Origin: a bacterium
GTDB taxonomy: Bacteria; Planctomycetota; Planctomycetia; Planctomycetales; Planctomycetaceae
Direction of reading: 5' to 3'
Length of the DNA stretch: 64,000 nt
NCBI GenBank assembly: GCA_016125225.1
Contig: WGME01000001.1
Location: 1 to 64,000, forward strand
The translations under genes were made by a program, and so were the position numbers. This document shows positions 18,711 to 27,637 of this stretch, piece after piece; position 1 is the first letter of the stretch, and each line of letters starts with the position of its first letter. The notes beneath the pieces are model-generated. The model was not told where the DNA came from, searched no databases, and saw only the letters and a list, made by a program, of their open reading frames with translations.

Positions 18711-19058
18711 GGGAAGTCAATCCTGGAGGAAGATCATCGGGAGAGGTTCACAGATTTGCCGGAACAAGGTCTGGTTCGACGATAAGTCGCACCGCCGGTT
18801 CCTGCAACCCTGATGGATGCATTGAATTCGATATGAGAATCGTGTGAACAACTTCCGACGAAGCAAGGCATCAAAATCGGTTGACACGGCTGGTTGACCA
18901 ACGTCTAATGCGCGTGGTGATCGACGGTGTCTTTCCGATGGGATCGACAAAATTTTCGGGCCTGGAACATGACTTTGGTCTGTCTGTGTTGGACAGCCCA
19001 GGGGCATGGCGGGCCGCACCGTCATAAGTCTCGTCACAAGTGTTGAGAGGAATAGTTC
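18711..19058. other. Gene-free spacer of about 350 bases
   Basis: No coding region could be supported here. The spacer separates divergent genes (sulfatase leftward, cytochrome rightward) and holds the promoter at 18881-18909 with a leader of roughly 140 bases upstream of the cytochrome start. A GAGAGGAA ribosome-binding site lies just before 19059. No riboswitch-like structure was recognised. Confidence 0.6.
18881..18909 (+). promoter_or_regulatory. Sigma70-type promoter for the small cytochrome c gene
   Basis: TTGACA, a 17-base spacer and TCTAAT form a near-consensus promoter. It leaves a 5' leader of about 140 bases before the start at 19059. Confidence 0.6.
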
Positions 19059-19424
19059 ATGCGGAAGAGTGCGACTTGGATGGTGTGCGGCGTTGCCGTG
19101 GCCGGCTTGATTCTGGCCTCATCGATGCGGACTGCTGAAGCCCGCCCCGATTACCTGAACAAAGCCTTCATCCCGATGTACGAAACGACCAAGGCCGAAG
19201 CCGAGAAGGTCAAATGCGGAGTTTGCCACTACGGCACCGACAAGAAAAACCGTAACGATTACGGCAAGGCCATGGGCGAAGCCCTCGGCGGTAAGAACAT
19301 CAAGGACGTCGAAAAGCTGAAGGAAGCTCTGACCAAGATCGAGAAAGAAAAGAGCTCGGTCGAAGGCAAGACCTTCGGCGATCTGATCAAGGACGGCAAG
19401 CTGCCCGGCAAGAACCCGGAATAA
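19059..19424 (+). CDS. Small secreted mono-haem cytochrome c-like protein
   Basis: The 121-aa protein has a signal peptide cleaved near AEARP. A single CGVCH haem-attachment motif (Cys53, Cys56, His57) precedes a Lys-rich helical domain. The spacing DYxKAMGEALGG after the haem site, and the compact size, suit a class I-like periplasmic electron carrier. The distal Met ligand is not evident. It is monocistronic: a strong promoter lies upstream and hairpins follow the stop. Its Lys-rich surface suggests docking to an acidic partner, which is inference. Confidence 0.8.
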   Translation: MRKSATWMVCGVAVAGLILASSMRTAEARPDYLNKAFIPMYETTKAEAEKVKCGVCHYGTDKKNRNDYGKAMGEALGGKNIKDVEKLKEALTKIEKEKSSVEGKTFGDLIKDGKLPGKNPE

Positions 19425-19430
19425 GCTGAG

Positions 19431-19493
19431 TTGACCTTTCGGGTCAATTTCTGAGACATTGCAAGGCCACTCGTCTTCCGGCGGGTGGCCTTG
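19431..19493 (+). terminator. Tandem hairpins after the cytochrome gene
   Basis: The first hairpin, TTGACC-TTTCG-GGTCAA followed by TTT, spans 19431-19450. The second, CAAGGCCAC..GTGGCCTTG with a 9-bp stem, spans 19462-19493. They end the cytochrome transcript and lie upstream of the EVE gene. Confidence 0.65.
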
Positions 19494-19539
19494 TGTATTA
19501 GACGCCCGGAATGCTTCCCGTTCATCATTGAATCTGACC

Positions 19540-20043
19540 ATGCCGAAATCGAAAGCCCCCGCAGACGTGCGCTACTGGTTGTTCAAATCAGAGCCCTCGG
19601 CGTTTTCGATCGATCATCTGGCGAAGTCACCGAAACAAACAGCCCCGTGGGATGGCGTCCGCAACTATCAGGCGCGGAACTATCTGCGTGATGGCGTGCA
19701 GCTCGGTGACCTCGTCTGCTTTTATCACAGCAGCGAACCACCGCTGGGAATCTTCGGCACCATGCGCGTGGTTCGCGCGGCTTACCCCGACTTCACTCAG
19801 TTCGATCCGAACAGCAAATACTACGACCCGAAAAGTCCGTCCGACAATCCCCGCTGGATGATGGTCGACGTGCAGTTGATACAGAAATTCGACACGCCGG
19901 TGCTTCGCGAGAATCTGGCGGAACACAAAGTGACCGCCGGCATGCTGGTGATGAAGAAAGGCTCGCGGTTATCAATTCAACCGATGACCGCCGCCGAATG
20001 GAAAGCGGTTCATCAATTGGCAAAAGCGAAACCGCTGACATAA
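19540..20043 (+). CDS. EVE-domain protein
   Basis: The 167-aa protein consists of one EVE domain: YWLFKSEPSAFSIDHL, WDGVRNYQARNYLRD, GDLVCFYHSS, GIFGTMRVV and the ending LVMKKGSRLSIQPM. EVE domains belong to the PUA-like fold and are thought to bind modified bases in DNA or RNA; THYN1 relatives are widespread. The ATG at 19540 gives the canonical N-terminus, whereas an in-frame start at 19459 would run through the upstream hairpin. The flippase-like gene follows in the same direction. Confidence 0.92.
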   Translation: MPKSKAPADVRYWLFKSEPSAFSIDHLAKSPKQTAPWDGVRNYQARNYLRDGVQLGDLVCFYHSSEPPLGIFGTMRVVRAAYPDFTQFDPNSKYYDPKSPSDNPRWMMVDVQLIQKFDTPVLRENLAEHKVTAGMLVMKKGSRLSIQPMTAAEWKAVHQLAKAKPLT

Positions 20044-20084
20044 CCCGTCGAACTGGAAGTGATCGTCCCGAAGGAGCTGGTCCG

Positions 20085-21155
20085 TTGCGGAAAGCCTGGT
20101 ATCACCATCGCGGCTTGCAGATCCTGCTGACGTCTCTGGTGTCGGTGGTCTGCGTGTGGTGGGCTGTTCGTCCGTTGCTATCCGATCCGGAAGAAATTCT
20201 GACGGCGTTCCAGCAAGCCAACTATTTGACCCTGCCCATCCTCTGGATTTGCATCACACTCTTTTACTGGTTGAAGGCCTGGCGTTGGCGGTTGCTGCTC
20301 AAACCTGTCGGCGATTTTAACACGTCGCGTGATCTCGTCCCGCCCACGATGATCGGGTTCGCCTTCAATAACCTCCTGCCCGCGCACATCGGTGACTTTG
20401 TGCGAGTCTACTTTTTCTCCAGGAAAACCGGTGTGCCCTTTACGGCAGTACTGTCGAGCGCCGTGTTGGAACGCGTCTTCGATGTGATTGCGATCCTTGG
20501 CTATCTCGGACTGGGATTGCTGTTCGTTCCCGGTTTAGATGACTCGTTTCGGCAGCAGGCGATCTACGTGGCCGTGATGGCAGCCGTTGCTGTGACTGGC
20601 GGCATGGTCTACGTGTTCTGGACTCGTCCGTTCGTTAATTTCACGGAGGCCATTCTCGCCCGATTGCCGTTTGTTCCGGAAAAATTACGGAGCAAGCTGT
20701 GCCGTATGCTGGAAACAGGGGCGGATGGACTTCAATCGCTCAAAAGCCCCAAGCTGATCGTCGGCATTCTCGGTTCGTCATTCGCTCAGTGGGCACTCAA
20801 TGGCCTGCAGATGTATATCGCCTTGTGGAGTTTTGGCGTCGAAGTCAGTCCGTTAGTGGCCTGTATTCTCCTGGGTGTCACCGCATTCGGGGTGACCATT
20901 CCCGCCGCGCCTGGCTTCTTCGGAGTGATTCAGCTCTGCTTCATGCTGGTGCTGAAATACTTCGTCGATGACCCGGCTGCCGTCTTTGGGGCGTCGATCT
21001 ATTTCCATCTGTCGCAGTACATTCCAGTGACGCTGGTGGGCCTCTATTTCTTCAATGCCACCGGGATGACGATGGCACAGATGGAAGCCACGGCTGAAGC
21101 GGCAGAAGAGAAACCGGCGACGGTGCCGGTCGATGTTGTCTCTCAACCGTCTTAG
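20085..21155 (+). CDS. Lysylphosphatidylglycerol synthase TM-region family protein (UPF0104)
   Basis: This integral membrane protein of about 356 aa has some eight hydrophobic segments. Features are VFDVIAILGYLGLGLLF, the PTMIGFAFNNLLPAHIGDFVRVYFFSRKTG region (split here into N-LLPA-GD-R), and GVTIPAAPGFFGVIQ. These match the LPG_synthase_TM/YbhN family, implicated in phospholipid flipping or glycolipid metabolism. An ATG frame opens at 19998, but TTG at 20085 has AAGGAG 8 bases upstream and avoids a 45-base overlap with the EVE gene, so TTG is preferred. The C-terminal tail is acidic. Confidence 0.85.
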   Translation: MRKAWYHHRGLQILLTSLVSVVCVWWAVRPLLSDPEEILTAFQQANYLTLPILWICITLFYWLKAWRWRLLLKPVGDFNTSRDLVPPTMIGFAFNNLLPAHIGDFVRVYFFSRKTGVPFTAVLSSAVLERVFDVIAILGYLGLGLLFVPGLDDSFRQQAIYVAVMAAVAVTGGMVYVFWTRPFVNFTEAILARLPFVPEKLRSKLCRMLETGADGLQSLKSPKLIVGILGSSFAQWALNGLQMYIALWSFGVEVSPLVACILLGVTAFGVTIPAAPGFFGVIQLCFMLVLKYFVDDPAAVFGASIYFHLSQYIPVTLVGLYFFNATGMTMAQMEATAEAAEEKPATVPVDVVSQPS

Positions 21156-21248
21156 CTCCCGGTGAGCCACCGGGAGCCATACGCTCAATTGAATGTCATT
21201 GCGGCACAATGTTGAAATAAGCGTCGACCACCGGTCATTGACCGGTGG
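21155..21248. terminator. Two hairpins between convergent genes
   Basis: GCTCCCGGT-GAGCC-ACCGGGAGC spans 21155-21177 and CCACCGGTCA-T-TGACCGGTGG spans 21228-21248. They separate the flippase-like gene from the convergent MoxR gene. The outer edges CTTAG and CTAAG are also complementary, so the pair may be one mobile palindromic unit as well as a terminator. Confidence 0.6.
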
Positions 21249-21257
21249 CTAAGACGA

Positions 21258-22259
21258 CTACGCCATCACTTCCGGCAATGACTTTACGCACTCGTTGACC
21301 AAATCGGATATGTTCAGGTTCTCGGCCTGACCGTCATAGTTGAGCAGCATGCGGTGCTGCAGGACTTCAGTGGCGAAGTGGCGGATGTCGTCAAAGGCAA
21401 CATGCGCCCGGCCTTCGGCTAATGCTCGAACTCGTGCGGCTCGAATGAGGCCTTGCGCCGCTCGCGGGCTGGCTCCCCAGCGGATGAACTGCTTCACGCG
21501 CGGCGTGGCGAATTCCGAATCGGGATGCGTCGCCAATACCAGACGGCAGGCGTAGTCGCGCAAGGCATCGGTGACCACCACCTTCTCCAGTGTCTGCCGG
21601 AGTTCCATGATGCGGTCGCCGTTGAGCAGTTTGGGCAGTTCGATGCCGGTCTTCAGAATCGTCCGGCTGACGACTTCATTGAGTTCATCCCGAGTGAGGA
21701 ACGGCACAGTCACCTTGAACAGAAACCGGTCGAGTTGGGCCTCCGGCAGCGGGTAGGTCCCTTCCTGTTCAATCGGGTTCTGTGTGGCAAGCACAAAGAA
21801 TGGCGGCTTCAACTGGTGGATCACGCCTCCCGTCGTCACCGATTGTTCCTGCATCGTTTCCAGCAGGGCTGATTGCGTTTTCGGCGAGGCCCGGTTGATT
21901 TCGTCGGCGAGCAGCAGTTGCGCGAAGATCGGGCCGCGGCGAAATTCAAACCGATAGCGCCCGGCTTCATCACTCGTCATGATGTTGGTGCCGATGATGT
22001 CGGCGGGCATTAAATCCGGCGTGAACTGAATGCGGCGGAAATCGAGATCGAGGACCCGCGACAAGGCCTTCACCAGTTCCGTTTTGCCCAGCCCGGGAAC
22101 CCCTTCCAGCAGCACATTACCCCCGGCAAAGATGGCAACGAGTGCCGCCTCCACGGTTTGCTGCTGGCCGACAATCACACGGCCCACGGCTTCGCGGACG
22201 CTGTTGAAGTCACTTTGAAAGCGACGGGCTTCGGCCTGCAATTCCGCGGGATCTGTCAT
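21258..22259 (-). CDS. MoxR-family AAA+ ATPase
   Basis: The 333-aa protein has Walker A GVPGLGKT (53-60), Walker B LLLADE (115-120), sensor-type ATQNPIEQEGTYPLPEAQLDRF and the C-terminal lid with RWGASPRAAQGLI. MoxR ATPases act as chaperone-like factors that insert cofactors or assemble complexes, often with DUF58 and VWA proteins. Such partners are not adjacent here. A DUF4350 protein, often found in MoxR operons, is encoded 21 kb away on the other strand. The upstream spacer has heptad repeats. Confidence 0.93.
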   Translation of the reverse strand: MTDPAELQAEARRFQSDFNSVREAVGRVIVGQQQTVEAALVAIFAGGNVLLEGVPGLGKTELVKALSRVLDLDFRRIQFTPDLMPADIIGTNIMTSDEAGRYRFEFRRGPIFAQLLLADEINRASPKTQSALLETMQEQSVTTGGVIHQLKPPFFVLATQNPIEQEGTYPLPEAQLDRFLFKVTVPFLTRDELNEVVSRTILKTGIELPKLLNGDRIMELRQTLEKVVVTDALRDYACRLVLATHPDSEFATPRVKQFIRWGASPRAAQGLIRAARVRALAEGRAHVAFDDIRHFATEVLQHRMLLNYDGQAENLNISDLVNECVKSLPEVMA

Positions 22260-22288
22260 GAACCAAGCTCCGGAGTGCGATTGAACAG

Positions 22289-22396
22289 GCTAAGGGCTGA
22301 GGGTTGAGTGCTAAGAGCTAAGTGAAAAATCACAGACGATCTTTCCCAAGGCTGGCATTTTCCACTTAGCACTGGCCTCTTGACACTTGGCGACTC
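22289..22396. repeat. Degenerate 7-bp-period repeat tract with inverted halves, locus 2
   Basis: The left half (22289-22323) contains GCTAAGG, GCTGAGG, GTTGAGT, GCTAAGA, GCTAAGT. The right half (22362-22396) contains CCACTTA, GCACTGG, CCTCTTG, ACACTTG, GCGACTC. The halves are loosely complementary (GTGCTAAG against CTTAGCAC). The tract fills the spacer between the MoxR gene and the end of the upstream minus-strand gene. Confidence 0.55.
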
Positions 22397-22452
22397 AGCG
22401 TTGTTTGTAACTTGCCGTCATAGAAACGGCAATCCGCGCGATCATCAGATTC

Positions 22453-24351
22453 TTACGGAACACGGAACTCCACCGCCGTATTCACGATATCAGCCCCCGT
22501 ATCGATCTCATAAGAAGTAACGTTGTCCCCCACTTCGATGGTCTGCTCTTTCGCCTCGCCCGCAGCGGTCCAGCGATGCGTAATGGTCCACGGCGTTACG
22601 GGGCGTTCCACCGTTTCCACGCCGCGGGTGACGATGCGCAAATCATTGAGCGCGGGTTGCCCTTCCATCAGAAAATAAATCGCGGAGTAACGTTTCATGG
22701 GGGAATCCGAGATCGTCATTTGGACATCCTCGCCTGCATGATCGCCGAAAATCAGAAACGACGTCTCATATGGTTGGGGATTCGCGTCGAATTCCCCCGG
22801 ACCACGAAATGTTGGGTGAATCCGAAGCACCGTCTTCACCGGCAGAGATCGATCACACGCAAAGCGGCCGATGATATCAAAGTGGGTCAGCTCTGTTCCC
22901 AAAGGTGGAGTGATACGGCCAGTGAAAGGGCCGATCACACGAGCCGTGGCGTCACCCGGATGAAACTCGCGGGGCGGGCGGATGACCGGTGCCAGATAGC
23001 TGTTTTCGTCGGCGGTAGACGCTTCCAGCGTAAAGGTCCGCGTGGGCTGATTCGTTTCGTCATTCCGGCCGATCTGCAACGTGTTGTTGCCGGGTTGCAA
23101 GGCGGGCAAAGACGTCGCGGCGAGTTGCACCCAGGTGGTAATCTTTAATGACTTCACGACGGCTTCGTCGGGTTTTCCCTTGAAGGCGATGCGGAGCAGA
23201 TAGCCGTAGGCACCGGTCACTTTGTCGGTCAGGTCGACGGTCGCGGGAAACGTCTTCGTTTCCAATCCCAACCAGGTGACTCCGTTGTCGAGCGAACAAG
23301 TAAGCGTCAGGCCTGTGCCATCGATATCGATGACCGACGCCCCGGCATCGTCTTTGGCATCGGCGAGTTTGCCCAATTCCGGCACGATGACATAGGGCGT
23401 GCGCAGATCGAGAATCACCGAGCCGGTGCCGTCCTTTGCGACGGTCCATCCCTGCTCGGCCGCGGTGACATTATCGATCAACAGCCCGGCATCTTCGAGA
23501 CCACCGCTATTCGCCGTGAGGGGCGGCTGATAGACGAGTTGGCCATTCGCATGCAGGGGTTGATCGCTGCCGGGTAACTTGGGTCCGGCGGGGGACCGTT
23601 CGAGTTCGGCGAGGGCCTTCTTATCTTTCAGCAAGGTCGCGGGTAACAGCCAGCGTTGACCTTGGGGCGTGAAGTACTGCGTGAAGGTCATGCCGCGTCG
23701 CAGGACAAAATCACCGGTATGTCCGAGTGGTGACGGAAAGTAAGTGACAAGGTGGGGTTGTTCGCGGACCAGCTTGGCCATCACCTGCGGATCGCTGTCG
23801 GGATAGAAGCGGGGTCCACGGGGTTGCTCCCAAGCTACGGGAGTCTCTATCAGTTCCTTCATTGAATAGAAGCCGCCATTCGATTTTGGGAACGCGGCAT
23901 GGCGGACCACATCGAACGCCGCCCGCTGACCGTCGATTTCAATCTCGGCGAAATAATGTCCCGAATCCCCCAACCGAATCAGGCGGGTATCATCTCCCCG
24001 GCACTGGCTCCACAAGGTCACAAACGCGGCGGTGATATCACGCTCGGTCGCATAGCCATACACATGCCAGAGTTTGAGGGGATCACGCACGGTCGAGAAA
24101 TCGACCAGCTTATCGGGACCTTCTTGCGGTCCCTGAGCGACCACTGTCAACCGGGACATGTCATCCAGCAACTGCAACGCCCGCTCATCCAGCGAGACTG
24201 CCGATTCACGCAGCCAAGTATGGGCCGACAAGCGGTCCGGTGTGCCCGCCGTCCGCACGCGTGGCGAATAAACCGAAGCGTCTACGGGAAGAATATGCCC
24301 CATAGACAACAGCAAACCCGCGACTAGTAGACGCAAAGGGAATGATGACAT
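22453..24351 (-). CDS. Large secreted protein with transglutaminase-like N-terminal domain
   Basis: The 632-aa protein has a signal peptide (FPLRLLVAGLLLSMG). Residues about 85-170 resemble the transglutaminase core, with TERDITAAFVTLWSQCR, HYFAEIEIDGQRAAFDVV and a His and Asp in register. The position of the nucleophilic Cys is occupied by GYATERD, so catalysis is doubtful. The C-terminal two thirds are beta-rich (LDLRTPYVIV, LGLETKTFPA) and look like carbohydrate-binding or fibronectin-type sandwiches. ATG at 24351 is preceded by CAGGAG; the frame extends to 24396 without support. It is divergent from the next cytochrome gene. Confidence 0.65.
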   Translation of the reverse strand: MSSFPLRLLVAGLLLSMGHILPVDASVYSPRVRTAGTPDRLSAHTWLRESAVSLDERALQLLDDMSRLTVVAQGPQEGPDKLVDFSTVRDPLKLWHVYGYATERDITAAFVTLWSQCRGDDTRLIRLGDSGHYFAEIEIDGQRAAFDVVRHAAFPKSNGGFYSMKELIETPVAWEQPRGPRFYPDSDPQVMAKLVREQPHLVTYFPSPLGHTGDFVLRRGMTFTQYFTPQGQRWLLPATLLKDKKALAELERSPAGPKLPGSDQPLHANGQLVYQPPLTANSGGLEDAGLLIDNVTAAEQGWTVAKDGTGSVILDLRTPYVIVPELGKLADAKDDAGASVIDIDGTGLTLTCSLDNGVTWLGLETKTFPATVDLTDKVTGAYGYLLRIAFKGKPDEAVVKSLKITTWVQLAATSLPALQPGNNTLQIGRNDETNQPTRTFTLEASTADENSYLAPVIRPPREFHPGDATARVIGPFTGRITPPLGTELTHFDIIGRFACDRSLPVKTVLRIHPTFRGPGEFDANPQPYETSFLIFGDHAGEDVQMTISDSPMKRYSAIYFLMEGQPALNDLRIVTRGVETVERPVTPWTITHRWTAAGEAKEQTIEVGDNVTSYEIDTGADIVNTAVEFRVP

Positions 24352-24480
24352 GACGGTGGCTCCTGAGCAGGGAATTTTCCGACAATTCTGCGGCACCGGA
24401 CGTGCGATCGCTACTGCAATGACCTAGAATCTCATATCAACTGTTGTACATGCAATGACAACGACAGGAAACCTGAGCCG

Positions 24481-26694
24481 ATGATCCGTTCTCCCTATTT
24501 GCTGTCGCTGCTGTACGTCATCTGTGTGTGTGTCAGTTCAGAGGCCGCTGCTCCATCGTTTCGTAACGATGTGATGGCCGTGGTCTCGAAAGCCGGCTGC
24601 AACCTAGGCACGTGTCATGGCAACGCCCGCGGTAAAGGGGGCTTTCAACTTTCGTTGCGGGGGCAAGACCCGAACGGCGATTACGACGTGCTGACGCGCG
24701 ACTGGTTGTCTCGCCGCACGAATGTGTCGGAACCTGACCGCAGTCTGTTGCTCCTCAAGCCAACGATGCAGCTCGCTCACGAAGGAGGCCAGCGGTTTAC
24801 CCGCGATTCCCAGGAGTATGCCATCCTGCGGGACTGGATTGCCGCCGGGATGCCAAAAGATACGGAGTCCACGCCGCAACTCACCTCGCTCGATGTCGCC
24901 CCGCAACGGGTGATTCTTGAAGCCCCGAACTGGAATGTCGAACTCAAAGTCTACGGCAACTTGAGTGACGGCAAACGGCGGCCGCTCAACGGTCTCGCCG
25001 TGTATAAAATCGGCCAACCGATCGCGAAGGTCAGCCATGATGGACTGGTGCACGGGGAATCGGCGGGCGAAACCGTCGTACTGGTGCGGTATCTCGATCA
25101 GCAGGTGCCCGTGCGGTTGGCCTTCATTCCACAGCGTGACAATTTCACCTGGAACGGCCCGACACCGGCCAACGTGGTCGATCAGCAGGTCTTCGCCAAG
25201 CTGCAGGAGCTTAAACTGCAACCGGCGGCGCTCGCCGATGATGTGACGTTCATCCGGCGATCAACGCTCGACATCATCGGCCGTATTCCGTCGGCGGAAG
25301 AAGCCCAGCAGTTTTTGAATGACAAATCGGCTGATAAGCGGGCCCGGTGGATTGATCAGTTGCTCGAACGGCCTGAGTTCGCCGACTGGTGGGCACTCAA
25401 ATGGGCTGACATGCTGCGGCTGGAAGAGAAGACGCTTGATGCCAAAGGGGCTGGCGACTTCCATGCCTGGCTGCGCGATGCGATGTCGACCGGGCAACCG
25501 CTCGATCAGTTGGTGCATGATCTCATCACCTCGCGGGGCAGTACCTACAGCGAACCGGCTTCGAATTTCTACCGGGCATTACGCGACCCGTTCACCCGGT
25601 CGGAAGCGGTGGGCCAACTCTTCCTCGGCGTGCGGCTGCAATGTTCGAAATGCCATAACCATCCGTTCGATCGCTGGACGCAGGACGATTACTACGCGTG
25701 GGGCAACGTCTTCGCGCGGGTCGATTACAAGATCCTCGAAAATGAACGCCGGGACACAAATGACAAACACGAATTCTCCGGCGAGCAGATCGTCTTCATG
25801 AAAGACAACGGGGATGTGGATGATCCGCGGACCGGCCAGCCCCGCACACCAAAACTGCTGGGCGAAGCGGCCCCGGAACTGGTGAAGAATCGCGATCGGC
25901 TGGTGCAACTCGCCGACTGGTTGACTTCAGCGAATAACGACCGCTTTGCGGAGATGCTGGTCAATCGCATCTGGCGGCACTTGATGGGTCGCGGTCTGGT
26001 CGAACCGGTCGATGATTTCCGAGCCACGAATCCGGCTTCGCATCCAGAATTGTTGCTCACACTCTCTCAGGAATTGCGGTCCAGTGGTTTCGATCTGCGG
26101 CACATGGTGCGGTTGATCGCGAACTCGAAAACCTATCAACTCTCGGGGCAACCAGCGACGGGTCAACCTGAAGACGACATCAACTATTCCCACGCGCACG
26201 TGCAACGATTGTCTGCGGAGCAACTGGCTGATGCCCTCGCCGATGTGACCGGCGTCGCGGTGCCGTATCGTGACTTCCCGAAGGGGACCCGTGCGGTGGA
26301 GTTGCCGGGCGTCGGGGCGATGCTGCGACGACGTGGCGGACCAGCGGCGGGCGATGAATGGCTGCGGGTCTTCGGGCGTCCGCCACGATTGCAATCGTGT
26401 GAATGTGAACGCACCGAAGAGACCACGCTCACTCAGGCGTTCCAGCTGTTGAGCAGTGAACTGATCCAGCAGCTGACCGCCGATCCACAGAACACCGCCG
26501 CCAAACTGGCGAAGAAGGAACCAGCCGACCAGGCCATCACCGATCTTTATTGGACGACGGTCTCGCGTCGCCCCGGCGATCAGGAACTGGCGAAACTCAC
26601 GGAATACGTCCGCTCGCATGAGGATACCACCGTGGCCTTGCAAGACGTGCTGTGGAGTCTGGTGACTTCGCACGAGTTTTTGTTACGACGATAA
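24481..26694 (+). CDS. DUF1549/DUF1553 protein with N-terminal cytochrome-like region
   Basis: The 737-aa protein has a signal peptide (LLSLLYVICVCVSSEAAA). An N-terminal segment contains CNLGTCHGN (a CX4CH form) and GKGGFQLSLRGQDP, the PSCyt-like pattern. A Big2-like stretch follows (about residues 130-215). The DUF1549 part contains LQCSKCHNHPFDRW with CxxCH, and the C-terminal DUF1553 part ends in LWSLVTSHEFLLRR. It is a probable periplasmic haem protein of unknown reaction. No DUF1501 gene follows; a small membrane protein gene begins 10 bases downstream. Confidence 0.88.
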   Translation: MIRSPYLLSLLYVICVCVSSEAAAPSFRNDVMAVVSKAGCNLGTCHGNARGKGGFQLSLRGQDPNGDYDVLTRDWLSRRTNVSEPDRSLLLLKPTMQLAHEGGQRFTRDSQEYAILRDWIAAGMPKDTESTPQLTSLDVAPQRVILEAPNWNVELKVYGNLSDGKRRPLNGLAVYKIGQPIAKVSHDGLVHGESAGETVVLVRYLDQQVPVRLAFIPQRDNFTWNGPTPANVVDQQVFAKLQELKLQPAALADDVTFIRRSTLDIIGRIPSAEEAQQFLNDKSADKRARWIDQLLERPEFADWWALKWADMLRLEEKTLDAKGAGDFHAWLRDAMSTGQPLDQLVHDLITSRGSTYSEPASNFYRALRDPFTRSEAVGQLFLGVRLQCSKCHNHPFDRWTQDDYYAWGNVFARVDYKILENERRDTNDKHEFSGEQIVFMKDNGDVDDPRTGQPRTPKLLGEAAPELVKNRDRLVQLADWLTSANNDRFAEMLVNRIWRHLMGRGLVEPVDDFRATNPASHPELLLTLSQELRSSGFDLRHMVRLIANSKTYQLSGQPATGQPEDDINYSHAHVQRLSAEQLADALADVTGVAVPYRDFPKGTRAVELPGVGAMLRRRGGPAAGDEWLRVFGRPPRLQSCECERTEETTLTQAFQLLSSELIQQLTADPQNTAAKLAKKEPADQAITDLYWTTVSRRPGDQELAKLTEYVRSHEDTTVALQDVLWSLVTSHEFLLRR

Positions 26695-26704
26695 ATTCCA
26701 CCTC

Positions 26705-27301
26705 GTGGATTTGAAGATGATCAAAACCGATCAGGGTTTAACGGAACGAGAGTTCAAGCCCGGCATAGCGAACCTTGTTGCCGGCGTTATTATCGGCCTG
26801 CTCCTGATCACAGCCGGACTGGCGGGGATCTATTTTCCTGCTCGGCAAGCTCTGCTCGCCGGTGGCAACTTGCCGTTCTGGGTAAAAAAAGGCTGGTGCT
26901 GGTTCGCCATCCTGATGTTCTGGGGTCTGGGGACGGGAGCCATCATGGGGGGAGGTTGGCTCATTCTGGCCATGCGAACGCTCCTCAGCTTTCGCGTCAA
27001 ATACACCGAGACCGGGTTGGAACTCGTCGAGGGGACAAACAGCCGTTCGATTCCCTGGCACAATGTCACTTCGGTCGTGGAAACGCATTTGTATGAGCGG
27101 CCACCGGTGCTGAAAGGACCGGCGAAACTTCTGCTGCCAAAGCTGATGAGCAAGAGCTACAAGTTAGAGGTCAGCGACGGAGAGCCCTTCGAGTTTGATG
27201 GAAACAGCGTGCAAGGCCACACCACTCTCGCCGTGCTGATCCAGCAAAAGACGAGACCGCTCAACGTCCCTTGGGACATTGTGGAAGAGCACGTGGGATG
27301 A
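26705..27301 (+). CDS. Membrane protein with C-terminal PH-like region
   Basis: The 198-aa protein has two membrane helices (about residues 24-48 and 62-92). The soluble C-terminal half is strand-rich, with FRVKYTETGLELVEGTNSRSIPWHNVTSVVE, a pattern of bacterial PH-like (bPH) domains that follow membrane hairpins. No enzymatic motif is visible. Starts at GTG 26705 or ATG 26717 are both possible. It is close to the preceding cytochrome gene and may be cotranscribed with it. Confidence 0.55.
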   Translation: MDLKMIKTDQGLTEREFKPGIANLVAGVIIGLLLITAGLAGIYFPARQALLAGGNLPFWVKKGWCWFAILMFWGLGTGAIMGGGWLILAMRTLLSFRVKYTETGLELVEGTNSRSIPWHNVTSVVETHLYERPPVLKGPAKLLLPKLMSKSYKLEVSDGEPFEFDGNSVQGHTTLAVLIQQKTRPLNVPWDIVEEHVG

Positions 27302-27514
27302 ATCGTGTGAGGGGCCATTGGCTCACCTCTCAATGGTTCGGCCGATCTGAGAATTCCTCTATTCAGACGGGTCGTTAAACAGCCCTATTGCGATGTCTAG
27401 TAAGTCTGGGAATTTCCCGGCTCCGACGGACTGAAGTCTGTCAAGACCAACACCGACGACAGGCGCGAATCGCAAACCATTACCAAACAGTATGTTACGA
27501 CACAAAAACGCTGA

Positions 27515-27543
27515 TTGACCCCGTTTTCCGCTGTCCCTATACT
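27515..27543 (+). promoter_or_regulatory. Sigma70-type promoter for the LptD-like gene
   Basis: TTGACC, a 17-base spacer and TATACT are close to the sigma70 consensus. Transcription would start near 27550, which supports a coding start at 27638 or 27659 rather than the in-frame ATG-like codon at 27515. Confidence 0.6.
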
Positions 27544-27637
27544 TCCGCCCGATTACCACGGAAGATTCTGCCGGTTGTGCCGCTGGCAGGCGTGGTGGTT
27601 GTGGTCGGTATCCTTATCCCATCGTCGGGGAGCGCCC

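Noticed and set aside
27515-27637. N-terminal extension of the LptD-like protein
   Set aside because: It covers the promoter TTGACC-N17-TATACT and encodes no signal peptide; the GTG at 27638 or ATG at 27659 gives one directly.
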